DNA from: an uncultured Phascolarctobacterium sp.
Lineage (GTDB): Bacteria > Bacillota > Negativicutes > Acidaminococcales > Acidaminococcaceae
Length of the DNA: 64,000 bases
Assembly (NCBI GenBank): GCA_900541915.1
Contig: UQLS01000003.1
Location: forward strand, 1-64,000
Direction of reading: 5' to 3'
The notes beneath the pieces are model-generated. The model was not told the origin of the DNA. It worked only from the letters and a program-made list of their open reading frames with translations, and did not search any database. Position 1 is the first letter of the stretch. Each line of letters begins with the position of its first letter. A program made the translations under genes and the position numbers. Below are positions 17,464 to 27,031 of this stretch, in pieces.

Positions 17464-18213
17464 TTATGCCAGCTGAACGTCCTCTTCAGTCTTAGCCGGC
17501 TGTTTTTCCGGAATATAGATAATTTTTACATTACCATCCGCAGTTGCCACATTAGTATTAGTCAGGCGCAGTGTATCACCTGCTACAGAATTTCCCTTCT
17601 GAGTAGCTTTAGCATTACCAATCAGTTCGATATAGCCATTGCTGTCAGTACGATAAATAGCTTTGTCAGCAGATGCGGTCAGTTCTCTGGCATCACTGTC
17701 AATGGTTACACCGCCAGTAGCATTAGCTACACCGCCTTTAATATCATAGTCAATCTGAGCAGCATTCAATACACTGCCATCTACATCAGTAAGACGTGCC
17801 CAACTGCCGATAGTCTGTGCATATTCTCTGTCTTTATAATAATCTACCTGGTCAGAAAATAAGCTTTTACCATCTTTTACCACTACGGCATTACCCACTG
17901 CAGAAAGATAATTTTCACTGTGCATAATAAACTTATTGCAGGAAATATGCGCATCTTCTTTATCGGCAATAACATTGCCAATCAAAACGCCGGTTTTAGC
18001 TTTACTGTTGAATTCAGCATAATCTGCTGTTGCTGTACCGTCTTCCTGCTGCAATACTACATGACCCTTAGCAGTTCCTGTACCTGTCTGCAGGTCATAC
18101 TCAAGTTCATCAGCCTTAACGGAGAAATTATCCGGTGCTGCCAATACAGTGGTCATAACGCCAAAGCTCAGCAAAGCCGCCGCTAAAACAGATACATATT
18201 TTTTATTTATCAT
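17464..18213 (-). CDS. lptA: Periplasmic LPS transport protein LptA (OstA-like)
   Basis: The 249-residue protein has a signal peptide ending near VLAA and then repeated beta-strand pairs such as VKADELEYDLQTGTGTAKG and later ITSS-like units, the LptA/OstA jellyroll pattern. It forms part of the periplasmic bridge that carries lipopolysaccharide from LptC to the outer membrane. It is longer than E. coli LptA (185 residues), so one protomer may span more of the bridge. It sits in the order lptC, lptA, lptB. Confidence 0.88.
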   Translation of the reverse strand: MINKKYVSVLAAALLSFGVMTTVLAAPDNFSVKADELEYDLQTGTGTAKGHVVLQQEDGTATADYAEFNSKAKTGVLIGNVIADKEDAHISCNKFIMHSENYLSAVGNAVVVKDGKSLFSDQVDYYKDREYAQTIGSWARLTDVDGSVLNAAQIDYDIKGGVANATGGVTIDSDARELTASADKAIYRTDSNGYIELIGNAKATQKGNSVAGDTLRLTNTNVATADGNVKIIYIPEKQPAKTEEDVQLA

Positions 18214-18769
18214 TCATGTCGCCGCCTTTCTCAACTCTGGCATTGCCAGTTAATTTTAATTTTTTAAAAGCACTGGTAGTAACAGCTTTATCGGCACTGG
18301 CAAACCATTCATCTTTATACATTTTAACATTACCACTGGCAGTAATCTCTTCCTTATCCTGCTGCCATTCTACTTTATCAGCTAAAAGCTTGCCGCCGCT
18401 GGAAAGTACTGCCTGTACCTTACCCTCCAAAGCAAAGTTATTTTCACCAATCACTGTACTGCCACTTTCAGCAGTTACATCAAGATAACTGCCGTCATTA
18501 CGGTATATCTTACCTTTAATATCTTTTAAGACTGCTTTGTTATTGGTTTTATCATTGATTACTTCACCTACGGTAAATTCCCACAGCAATTTACCGTCTT
18601 TTTCACGTTTAATAACGCTGTTTTTCAGTGAAGCATTAAGCTGTGCATTGACACCATTACCTAAATCTACATTAGCAGGCGCACTGCCGCCGAACATCAG
18701 CCAGGCAATAATAGCACCTGCAATCAGGATGCTGCTGCCAATCGCTATAAGCGCTTTTTTATTTTTCAT
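18203..18769 (-). CDS. lptC: LPS export protein LptC-like
   Basis: This 188-residue protein has one N-terminal membrane helix (about residues 6-26) and a periplasmic beta-rich domain with LWEFTVGEV and EGKVQAVLSSGG strands, the LptC pattern. LptC connects the LptB/F/G exporter to LptA. The identification rests on topology and on its position directly before lptA (11-bp overlap). It also overlaps the acyltransferase gene by 11 bp. Confidence 0.85.
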   Translation of the reverse strand: MKNKKALIAIGSSILIAGAIIAWLMFGGSAPANVDLGNGVNAQLNASLKNSVIKREKDGKLLWEFTVGEVINDKTNNKAVLKDIKGKIYRNDGSYLDVTAESGSTVIGENNFALEGKVQAVLSSGGKLLADKVEWQQDKEEITASGNVKMYKDEWFASADKAVTTSAFKKLKLTGNARVEKGGDMNDK

Positions 18770-19658
18770 CAGCCTGCTGCTCCTCCCGCGGCGTATACGG
18801 TGTATTCCAGCGGTGCTGGAACCAAAGCCAGTTATCCGGATACTGCCTGATAATCTTTTCTACTTCCTGAGTCATCTTCAAAGTTACGTTATAATCGTCA
18901 GCCTTCTGATCACCGGTAAATTCATATCTGATTGGGTCTTTCACTATAGCTAAATGGCCATAGCCATCAGGCTTTCTGATAATAAATATTGGAATTATCG
19001 GAGCTTTGAATTTACGGGCAAAATAAGCTGGTCCAGTAGGCGTAGAAGCCATCTTACCTAAAAATGGTACGAAAATACCGTCATAGCCGCCATCCTGGTC
19101 TGCAATCAATCCCAGCATACGACCTTTTTTCATAGCTCTGGCACAACCAAGAATCTCACTTGTACCACGTGAAAAAATTTCCTGTCCTACGCCTTCGCGC
19201 AGTTCATTCATAAAATCACTGTAAATTCTGTTAGGCTGCGGCTTTTCAACTGCACTAAGCGGAAAACCGTTTAAAGCCAGCGCAGCACCAAGCCATTCCC
19301 AGTTGTCCATGTGACAGGCCAGCATGACAACGCCTTTGCCTTCATTTAAAGTATCCCAAAGCACTTCCGGTCTGTCAAAAGTAACCAAGCCACGAATATT
19401 ATCTTTGTTCAATGCCGGCATATACATTATTTCCATAAAGGTTATGCCAAGTTTGACAAACAAAGATTTGATAACATCATGAGCCTGCTTATCACTATAT
19501 CCCAGACGTTCCTTAATTGTTTCTTCAGCACGAATACGCTGCTTTTTGGCAATGCGATAATATAAATGCCCCATACCTTTACCGATTTTCACAATCAGTT
19601 TATAAGGCAGCCAAGAAACAATTGTGCTTATAGTCTTTAACAAATAATACAACCACAT
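18759..19658 (-). CDS. Lipid A biosynthesis acyltransferase (LpxL/HtrB family)
   Basis: The 299-residue protein has an N-terminal membrane segment and the catalytic H-x4-E motif in ACHMDNWEWLG, with RGTSEI and LIADQDGG segments typical of the family. It adds a secondary acyl chain to Kdo-lipid A at the inner membrane, using acyl-ACP. It is one of two such enzymes in the window; the other lies beside lpxC. Which carries out the first and which the second acylation cannot be read from the sequence. It abuts kdsC. Confidence 0.93.
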   Translation of the reverse strand: MWLYYLLKTISTIVSWLPYKLIVKIGKGMGHLYYRIAKKQRIRAEETIKERLGYSDKQAHDVIKSLFVKLGITFMEIMYMPALNKDNIRGLVTFDRPEVLWDTLNEGKGVVMLACHMDNWEWLGAALALNGFPLSAVEKPQPNRIYSDFMNELREGVGQEIFSRGTSEILGCARAMKKGRMLGLIADQDGGYDGIFVPFLGKMASTPTGPAYFARKFKAPIIPIFIIRKPDGYGHLAIVKDPIRYEFTGDQKADDYNVTLKMTQEVEKIIRQYPDNWLWFQHRWNTPYTPREEQQADEK

Positions 19659-20194
19659 TACTGTCTATCTCCCTGTCCACTTTCCTGATAGGAGGCAACT
19701 ACCTCTGCCCATTTACCCTGAGCCTTTAAAAGCTGCTCTACAGCTTCTCGTACAGCGCCGCGTCCACCACAGGAAGCAGTAACAACATGCGCTGCGGCAG
19801 CAACTTCTGTTACGGCATCTGCCGGAGCAAAAGTCACGCCCGCAGTCTTAAAAGCAGGCAGGTCATTTAAATCGTCACCCATATAGGCAACTTCCTGCTG
19901 CTCTAAATTTAATTTCATGCGTAGCTTCTCCAAAGCTGCATATTTATCTTTTACACCTTCATACAGATGTTGGATGCCAAGTTCTCCTGCACGACGATGG
20001 ATAATTTCGCTGAAACGTCCGGTTATAATAGCTATTTCCAGACCATAACGCAGCGCACAGCTGATACCCAAGCCGTCTTTAGCATTAAAACCTTTAAATA
20101 TCTCACCATTGCTGCCGATGTTAATAGTACCGTCCGTCAGAACTCCATCAACATCTAAAGCCAGCAATTTGATTTTTGCCAGCTGCTGTTCCAC
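19658..20194 (-). CDS. kdsC: 3-deoxy-D-manno-octulosonate 8-phosphate phosphatase KdsC
   Basis: The 178-residue HAD phosphatase has DVDGVLTDG (Asp14 nucleophile, Asp16), ITGRFSE, and late GDDLNDLPAFKTAG with Mg2+ ligands. It removes phosphate from Kdo-8-phosphate. The size and the lack of a cap domain fit KdsC. It starts at GTG 20194, overlapping the kdsD stop by one base, with AAGGTG upstream. It works between KdsA and KdsB. Confidence 0.95.
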   Translation of the reverse strand: MEQQLAKIKLLALDVDGVLTDGTINIGSNGEIFKGFNAKDGLGISCALRYGLEIAIITGRFSEIIHRRAGELGIQHLYEGVKDKYAALEKLRMKLNLEQQEVAYMGDDLNDLPAFKTAGVTFAPADAVTEVAAAAHVVTASCGGRGAVREAVEQLLKAQGKWAEVVASYQESGQGDRQ

Positions 20195-21171
20195 TACACC
20201 ACACCTTGCCTTACAAGATCAGTCATATGCAGCAAGCCGATAACTTTATTATCTGCATCTATAACAGGCAAAACTGTAATCGGTTTCGGATGGTTGCTTT
20301 CCATGATATGCAGTGCCTGAGCAGCAAGTTTATCTTTAGTAATCGTCTTAGGCTGTTTGGTCATCAGCTCAGTAACAGGACGCTGCAGAAAATCAACACC
20401 TTTGCTCAGTCCGCGGCGGATGTCACCGTCAGTTAATACACCCTGCATAACGCCATTAGCATCAATAACTGACACTGCACCAAGTCCCTTGTCAGTTATT
20501 ACAAACAAAGCTTCCTGTACAGTTGTTTTACCGACTACAACAGGATTTTCCTCGCCGCTGTGCATAATATCACCAACAGTAAGTAATAAACGACGTCCAA
20601 GTGAACCACCTGGATGGAAAATAGCAAACTGACTGGCTGTAAAATGGTGTCTTTGCAGCAAGGCTAAAGCCAAGGCATCTCCGTAAGCTAATGCAGCAGT
20701 AGTGCTGCTGGTAGGAGCAAGCCCTAAAGGACAGGCTTCTTTAGACACGCCGACATTTAAAACCACATCAGCATTTTTAGCTAAAGTAGAGGCATCATTA
20801 CCTACCATTGCTATTATTTTAGCACCAATTCTGCGTAAAGACGGTAAAATATTAAGAACTTCTCCTGTTTCGCCGCTGTTGGAAAGAGCAATAATTACAT
20901 CGCCGGCAGTAACCATACCAAGATCACCATGAATACCTTCTGCCGGATGCAGGTAAAAAGACGGTGTACCTGTACTTGCCAGTGTTGCTGCCATTTTACG
21001 GCCAATGATACCGGACTTGCCCATACCAGTAATAACAGTACGTCCCGGACACTGCAGAATCATTTCCACAGCAGCGGCAAAATTAGCATCAATTCTTGGT
21101 ACAAGCTCCAGTATAGCCTCAGCCTCCATACGCAATACATCCTGCGCATGCTTAAGCATTTCTTGCATCAC
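20194..21171 (-). CDS. kdsD: D-arabinose 5-phosphate isomerase KdsD
   Basis: This 325-residue protein has an SIS sugar isomerase domain (TGMGKSGIIGRKMAATLAST; later LSNSGETGE) and two C-terminal CBS domains (about 200-325), the full KdsD layout. It converts ribulose 5-phosphate to arabinose 5-phosphate, the first step of Kdo synthesis. It lies between kdsA and kdsC in the Kdo block. Confidence 0.95.
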   Translation of the reverse strand: MMQEMLKHAQDVLRMEAEAILELVPRIDANFAAAVEMILQCPGRTVITGMGKSGIIGRKMAATLASTGTPSFYLHPAEGIHGDLGMVTAGDVIIALSNSGETGEVLNILPSLRRIGAKIIAMVGNDASTLAKNADVVLNVGVSKEACPLGLAPTSSTTAALAYGDALALALLQRHHFTASQFAIFHPGGSLGRRLLLTVGDIMHSGEENPVVVGKTTVQEALFVITDKGLGAVSVIDANGVMQGVLTDGDIRRGLSKGVDFLQRPVTELMTKQPKTITKDKLAAQALHIMESNHPKPITVLPVIDADNKVIGLLHMTDLVRQGVV

Positions 21172-21188
21172 AAAAGCTCTCCCTTCTA

Positions 21189-22007
21189 TTATCCTCTTAC
21201 AATTTTGTCAATTGCCAGTACATCCTGCAGCAGCTTTTTCAAATCATCTAAGCGTACCATGTTAGGGCCATCAGACAAAGCCTCTGCCGGATTATCATGT
21301 ACTTCAAGGAATAAAGCATCAATTCCTACAGCAGCTGCTGCACGTGCCATATGCGGTACATACTGGCTTTGTCCGCCGCTGCTTGTTCCCTGCCCACCGG
21401 GAATCTGGACACTGTGAGTAGCATCCATAACAACCGGATAACCCAGTTCGCGCATTACTGCAAGGCCGCGCATATCTGTAACCAAAGTATTGTAACCGAA
21501 GCTTGCGCCGCGCTCTGTGAGCATCAAATTATTATTGCCAGCTTCCTCAACTTTTTTTATTACATTCTTCATATCCCAAGGCGCCAAAAACTGGCCTTTT
21601 TTTACATTCACAGTCTTACCTGTTTTAGCTGCCGCATAAACAAGGTCTGTCTGGCGGCATAAAAATGCCGGAATCTGCAGGATATCAACAACCTCAGCTG
21701 CTTTTTCAGCCTGCCACGGTTCATGAATATCTGTTACCACAGGCACATCAAGATCCTTCTTAATCTGTGCCAGAATCTGTAATCCTTCTTCAATGCCAGG
21801 TCCACGGAAAGAGTTATAGGAAGAACGATTAGCTTTGTCAAAAGATGCCTTGAATACATAAGGCATACCAAGTTCTTCACAAATCGCCTTAACGCGACGT
21901 CCAATAGCTAAGCTGCGTTCATAACCTTCAAGTACACAAGGTCCTGCCAGCAGCAGCATCGGTTGACCCTCACCAACTAAGTAATCTTTTACTTTTACTA
22001 TATGCAC
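21189..22007 (-). CDS. kdsA: 3-deoxy-8-phosphooctulonate synthase KdsA
   Basis: The 272-residue protein condenses phosphoenolpyruvate with arabinose 5-phosphate. It shows [41 protein letters not shown] and [11 protein letters not shown], all KdsA hallmarks. The cysteine in AGPCV and the histidine and aspartate ligands leave open whether it is metal-dependent. It starts at GTG 22007 with GGAGG eight bases upstream. Confidence 0.96.
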   Translation of the reverse strand: MHIVKVKDYLVGEGQPMLLLAGPCVLEGYERSLAIGRRVKAICEELGMPYVFKASFDKANRSSYNSFRGPGIEEGLQILAQIKKDLDVPVVTDIHEPWQAEKAAEVVDILQIPAFLCRQTDLVYAAAKTGKTVNVKKGQFLAPWDMKNVIKKVEEAGNNNLMLTERGASFGYNTLVTDMRGLAVMRELGYPVVMDATHSVQIPGGQGTSSGGQSQYVPHMARAAAAVGIDALFLEVHDNPAEALSDGPNMVRLDDLKKLLQDVLAIDKIVRG

Positions 22008-22025
22008 AGGAATAACCTCCTTGCT

Positions 22026-22760
22026 TTATTTATTCATGGCAGCAAACAATTCATTTACCGCAGCCAAATCTTCCGGAGTATCTACTCCTATACCTTTAAA
22101 ATCACTTTCAAGCACTTTAATTTTATAGCCATTTTCCAAAGCTCTCAGCTGTTCAAGACTTTCTGCTTTTTCCAACGGAGTAGGCTGCAACGCAGCATAT
22201 TTCAGCAGGAAATTACGGCGATATGCATAAATACCTACATGCTTGTAAACCTTATATCCTTCCGGTTTATTACGGGGATACGGCATCAGGCTGCGAGAAA
22301 AATAAAGTGCATAACCATTCAAATCAGTAACTACCTTAACAGCAGCCGGATTATCATAATCTGCTTCATCCATAGCAACTTTCATAGTAGCCATACTCAG
22401 CTCAGCATCAGCTTCAAAAGCCTTCGCCAGATTATCAATAACTTCCGGCGGAATCATCGGTTCATCGCCTTGCACATTAACAATAACATCTACATCCGGG
22501 TACATCAAAGCAACTTCTGCCAATCTATCCGTACCACTGGGATGATCCGGTGAAGTCATAACTGCCTTGCCACCAAAAGCAGTTACTGCTTTTTCAACTA
22601 ATTCATTATCCGTAGCCACGATTACTTCATCCGGCATCTGGGCCTGGCACGCTCTTTCATAAACATGCTGAATCATCGGCTTACCTGCAATCATAGATAA
22701 CGGCTTGCCCGGCAATCTGGTAGAAGCATAACGCGCCGGAATTACACACAAAACTTTCAT
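22026..22760 (-). CDS. kdsB: CMP-Kdo synthetase KdsB
   Basis: This 244-residue cytidylyltransferase activates Kdo with CTP. It has the N-terminal VIPARYASTRLPGKPL, TSPDHPSGTDR, and VNVQGDEPMI with the catalytic acidic residues. The start overlaps the waaA-lpxK stop by four bases (ATGA), so translation is coupled. Its product feeds the Kdo transferase domain encoded immediately before it. Confidence 0.97.
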   Translation of the reverse strand: MKVLCVIPARYASTRLPGKPLSMIAGKPMIQHVYERACQAQMPDEVIVATDNELVEKAVTAFGGKAVMTSPDHPSGTDRLAEVALMYPDVDVIVNVQGDEPMIPPEVIDNLAKAFEADAELSMATMKVAMDEADYDNPAAVKVVTDLNGYALYFSRSLMPYPRNKPEGYKVYKHVGIYAYRRNFLLKYAALQPTPLEKAESLEQLRALENGYKIKVLESDFKGIGVDTPEDLAAVNELFAAMNK

Positions 22761-25288
22761 TTCTCATCCTGCTCCTTTTTAATGGCTTTCATAACACATT
22801 CTTCAAGTTTATCCATACCACTGGTAACCTGAATTTCCATATTCAGAATATACAGTGGTATCTTTCTGTCAGAATAAATGAATTCTGTCGGTATCTTAAC
22901 CGCATCTTTAGCTGTAGTAACCATAGCAACTGCCTGCTCACGGCTGGCAAGCTCATTGATATACTGCATTTCCAGCATTCCATAGTCATGATGGTCCGGA
23001 TAACGCACTGCTTCTAAAATATTCAGACCAATACTGGACAATGTCTGTTCAAACGAAGATGGATTACCGATAGCCGAAAATACCATGACATTCTTGCCTT
23101 TCAGCTCATCCAGATCCTTGCAGTTCTGTACAATGCCTTTATACCAATCAGCAATTTCCACAAAATTTTTCGGGTGATGTACGCTTTCCACAATAGGAGC
23201 TTTAGCATTATATTTACCAATAGTTTTGCGCAGCTGCTGTCTGCTTAAAATACTGCTTTGGTCAGTCTTAGTCAGCAAGAAAACATCACCGCGGTCAAGA
23301 TTTTCCAGCGGTTCACGCAAAGTTCCGCGCGGCAGCACACAACCATTGCCAAACATATTTAAAGTATCAACCAGCACAATATCAAGATCGCGCTCTAACT
23401 GCCAATGCTGATAACCATCATCCATGATAATTACTTCTGCATGCATTTTTTCTACTGCATACTTGCCGGTAACAGCACGATTCTTACCGATAATTACAGG
23501 AATACCCGGTAAGGTCTTAGCCATCAGATATGCTTCATCACCAGCTTCATAAGCAGTCATGTATATTTTTTCACCGTCAGATACTACACCTATATCTTTA
23601 TCCCAATGAGAACGATAACCACGATTTAAGATTACTACTCTGTAACCCATCTGTTTAATCATGGCCGCCATCTTTTGGGCTGTAGGAGTTTTACCAGTAC
23701 CGCCGACTGTAATATTACCAATAGAAATTACACAGCATGGAAGTTTTCTCTGCTTCTGTAAACCAGACTGGTAAATAGCCAGCTTACAGCGAACACCAAA
23801 TTCATAAAGATAAGACAAAACACGCAGGAATGCTAATAGCACCCAACCAAAAAAAGGGGTTTCAGGACCGTGCGCCATCTGAAAAACATACTGAATAATC
23901 GCATCTCCATGGCGCAGGCGTCCGCCGCCTTCATCAGTAAGATTACGGGTATTCACAGGATAGGAAAGATATTCCTTAGCCGGCACAGCAGTAAGCTCTA
24001 ACAGTTCTTTCAGATATTTGATACTGCGTACATCTGCACCACGGTTTTCTTTAATAACCTGCAGCGAAGCAGCACCCATTTTAGCTCTTTTTTCATCATC
24101 ATCAATAATCGACAGCATCTCAGCCGTCAATTCATTGACATTATTGACCATCTTGCAGGCGCCAACTTTACTCAGCAAAGCATAAGAATCTTTAAAATTC
24201 TGCATATTAGGACCAACTAAGATAGGTTTGGCGTGAGCTGCAGGCTCCAAAACATTGTGCCCGCCATGCTTGCTCAAAGAACCGCCTACATATACTACAT
24301 CGCCAACAGCATAAATACGGCCTAATTCACCAATTGTATCAATCAAAAGTACCGGATATGGATGTCTTTCTCCAGTAACTTCCAGCAATTTAGACCTATA
24401 ACCAGTTTCATAGCCATATCCAGCTGCAATTTTAGCAATTTCATCAGCACGCGTAGTCTTGCGAGGTGCAATAATCAGTCTTGCCTCAGGATACTTAGCA
24501 CGAACATTTTTAAAGGCCTTCATCAATGCATCTTCTTCTGTCGGATGAGTAGAACCGGCTACAATAACCGGATAAGAATCACCGAGACCTAATTCCAATC
24601 TGTACTTTTCTAAATCCTGCGGCGTTACTTCCGCATAAGTCTGGTCAAACTTTGTGTTGCCAGTTACAAAAATCTTGTCTTTATCAGCACCAAGGTGAGC
24701 AATATAATCAGCATCAATACTGGACTGCATGCAGAAACGGCTGACCGTATTCAGCATATCTTCCCAGATACCATAAAGGTAGCGATAACTCTTAACAGAT
24801 TTTTCTGAGATACGCCCGTTAACCATCATTACAGGAATATGACGTTCTCTGATAGCACGCAAAAAGTTTGGCCAAAGCTCTGTTTCTACCGGCATAAAAA
24901 TTCCCGGATGGATGCGTTTAACCATAGATTCCGCTACAAAAGGCAAGTCCAGCGGAAAATATATAATTGCATCTGCTTCCGGAATAATTTGTTTGGCCAT
25001 ATTATAACCGCCAACCGTAAAAGCAGAAACAAGTACAGGTTTACCCGGCATTTCCTTCTGAATTTGTTTAACCAGCGGGCTGGTAGCAACAATCTCACCT
25101 ACAGAAGCACCATGAATCCAAATACAATCCTTCTGAGCAACTTTGGCAATTTCATCTTCATAAACACGGCCAAAGCTCTGTCTGAATCTGCGTTTAAAGC
25201 CTTTTTCAGTTAACAGCCTATACGTATAATAAGGCAATACAAAAACAATTAATGCCACAATAGCAATCAAATTATAGATAATATACAT
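22757..25288 (-). CDS. Kdo transferase / lipid A 4'-kinase fusion (WaaA-LpxK)
   Basis: The 843-residue protein joins two lipid A enzymes in one frame. Residues 1 to about 430 are WaaA/KdtA: an N-terminal membrane helix, IHGASVGEIVATSPL with the catalytic Glu, VNGRISEKS, and GGSLSKHGGHNVLEPA of the GT-B nucleotide site. After a linker, residues from about 470 to the end are LpxK, with membrane-associated GWVLLAFLRVLSYLYEFG and Walker A GNITVGGTGKTP near residue 530, then IIMDDGYQH. The two are separate proteins in Proteobacteria. No internal stop or ribosome binding site suggests two products. Kdo transfer normally follows the kinase step, so the fusion joins consecutive reactions. Confidence 0.93.
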   Translation of the reverse strand: MYIIYNLIAIVALIVFVLPYYTYRLLTEKGFKRRFRQSFGRVYEDEIAKVAQKDCIWIHGASVGEIVATSPLVKQIQKEMPGKPVLVSAFTVGGYNMAKQIIPEADAIIYFPLDLPFVAESMVKRIHPGIFMPVETELWPNFLRAIRERHIPVMMVNGRISEKSVKSYRYLYGIWEDMLNTVSRFCMQSSIDADYIAHLGADKDKIFVTGNTKFDQTYAEVTPQDLEKYRLELGLGDSYPVIVAGSTHPTEEDALMKAFKNVRAKYPEARLIIAPRKTTRADEIAKIAAGYGYETGYRSKLLEVTGERHPYPVLLIDTIGELGRIYAVGDVVYVGGSLSKHGGHNVLEPAAHAKPILVGPNMQNFKDSYALLSKVGACKMVNNVNELTAEMLSIIDDDEKRAKMGAASLQVIKENRGADVRSIKYLKELLELTAVPAKEYLSYPVNTRNLTDEGGGRLRHGDAIIQYVFQMAHGPETPFFGWVLLAFLRVLSYLYEFGVRCKLAIYQSGLQKQRKLPCCVISIGNITVGGTGKTPTAQKMAAMIKQMGYRVVILNRGYRSHWDKDIGVVSDGEKIYMTAYEAGDEAYLMAKTLPGIPVIIGKNRAVTGKYAVEKMHAEVIIMDDGYQHWQLERDLDIVLVDTLNMFGNGCVLPRGTLREPLENLDRGDVFLLTKTDQSSILSRQQLRKTIGKYNAKAPIVESVHHPKNFVEIADWYKGIVQNCKDLDELKGKNVMVFSAIGNPSSFEQTLSSIGLNILEAVRYPDHHDYGMLEMQYINELASREQAVAMVTTAKDAVKIPTEFIYSDRKIPLYILNMEIQVTSGMDKLEECVMKAIKKEQDEK

Positions 25289-25297
25289 TCACAGACC

Positions 25298-27031
25298 TCA
25301 TTTCGCTTCCTTGCTGCGATACTGAATTCTATACAGATGGGCATATAACCCTTCCTGTGCCATCAGCTCTTCATGACTGCCGTCTTCTACCAGTCTTCCT
25401 TTTTCCATAACCAGTATTCTGTCAGCATTTTTTATTGTCGACAGCCTGTGGGCAATAACAAAAGAAGTTCTGCCAACCATCAAGCGATCCAGTGCTTCCT
25501 GAACAATTCGCTCACTTTCTGTATCCAAAGCAGAAGTTGCCTCATCTAAAATCAGAATCTGCGGATTTTTCAAAATTGCCCGGGCAATAGAAATGCGCTG
25601 ACGCTGGCCCCCGGAAATATTTACACCACGGTCACCCAGCATAGTATCATAACCTTCCGGCAAGCCCATAATAAAATCATGGGCATTAGCAGCCTTAGCA
25701 GCAGCTTCTACTTCTTCTTTTGTCGCATCAAGTCGTCCATATAAAATATTATCATATACACTGCCATTAAACAGCAATGTTTCCTGCGGTACAATGCCAA
25801 CCTGCTCACGAAGTGAATTTAAAGTAACATCACGAATATCCATACCATCAATAACGATGCTGCCGTTAGTTACATCATAAAAACGCGGCAGCAAGCTGGC
25901 AATAGTAGACTTGCCAGCACCGGACGGTCCGACAATGGCAACAATCTGCCCACGATTTACTTTAAAGGACAAATCTTCAATAACTTGTTCATCCTTATTA
26001 TAAGCAAAATCTACATGCTTAAATTCTACGTAACCCTGAACAGGCGGTAATAATTTGGCAGACGGTAACTCCTTAATATTTTCTTCCAAATCAAGAATAC
26101 CGAAAACACGCTCGCCGGCAGCCAGTGCCTGCTGAATGCTGGCAACAACCTTAGTCAGGCGCTTAATAGGATTAGCAATATTAACCGCATATACCAAAAA
26201 TGCTACTAAAGAACCGGCAGTAATAGCACCATTGATAACACTCATGCCACCATACCACATAACCACAGTAACACCAATAGCTGCAACTAATTCAACAGTA
26301 GGCGTCAGCAGTGCATTCAGCTTAATATTTTTCATATTGGCGTAAAAATTAGTCATATTCTGTGCATCAAAACGCTTAATTTCATAGTCTTCACGCACAA
26401 AAGATTTTACTACACGAGCAGAAGATACTACTTCCTGCAATACCGAAGTAAGCTCAGCAGTACATTCCTGAATACGCCCGCCATTTCGACGAATCTTTTT
26501 GCCAAAAAAATCCATAAACCACAATACTACAGGAAAAGTACAGAAAGTAAACAAGGTAAGCTTCCAGTCCAGCCACAGCATAGCAGCAATACTGCCTATC
26601 AATACGAGTCCTTCTGTAACCAATTCAACAGCCTTATCTACCATCGCTACCTGCAAAGCTGCAACGTCATTGGTAACATAGCTCATAATGGTACCTGTTT
26701 TATTTTTGTCATAAAAAGACATACTGAGACGCTGTAATTTACGGAAAATAGCTCCACGTATATCAATTACTACTCTTTGTCCAACCCAGCTCATTAAGTA
26801 ACTCTGTCCATAGAAGAACAAGCCACGGATAATGAAAACTACTACAATACTGGCAGCAATAAGATAAAGCATTTTTACATCTTTCTGCACCAGTACCTTA
26901 TCAACCACATCTTTAATAATCCAAGGCAGGTATAAATTACAGCCAGCAGCTAAACATGTACAAAGTACTGCCAGTAGTAAACGCGGCAAATATGGCCGTA
27001 CATAATTTAACAGTCGCAAATATAAATTCAT
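25298..27031 (-). CDS. msbA: Lipid A export ATP-binding/permease protein MsbA
   Basis: This 577-residue half-transporter has six membrane helices (residues 1 to about 310) and an ATPase domain with Walker A GPSGAGKST, signature ISGGQRQR and Walker B ILILDEATSALD. Its place between lpxB and waaA-lpxK makes MsbA, the flippase of Kdo-lipid A, the likely identity. Other exporters of the same fold look similar, but context is strong. The GNIL-type linkage to lpxB is a 4-bp overlap. Confidence 0.93.
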   Translation of the reverse strand: MNLYLRLLNYVRPYLPRLLLAVLCTCLAAGCNLYLPWIIKDVVDKVLVQKDVKMLYLIAASIVVVFIIRGLFFYGQSYLMSWVGQRVVIDIRGAIFRKLQRLSMSFYDKNKTGTIMSYVTNDVAALQVAMVDKAVELVTEGLVLIGSIAAMLWLDWKLTLFTFCTFPVVLWFMDFFGKKIRRNGGRIQECTAELTSVLQEVVSSARVVKSFVREDYEIKRFDAQNMTNFYANMKNIKLNALLTPTVELVAAIGVTVVMWYGGMSVINGAITAGSLVAFLVYAVNIANPIKRLTKVVASIQQALAAGERVFGILDLEENIKELPSAKLLPPVQGYVEFKHVDFAYNKDEQVIEDLSFKVNRGQIVAIVGPSGAGKSTIASLLPRFYDVTNGSIVIDGMDIRDVTLNSLREQVGIVPQETLLFNGSVYDNILYGRLDATKEEVEAAAKAANAHDFIMGLPEGYDTMLGDRGVNISGGQRQRISIARAILKNPQILILDEATSALDTESERIVQEALDRLMVGRTSFVIAHRLSTIKNADRILVMEKGRLVEDGSHEELMAQEGLYAHLYRIQYRSKEAK

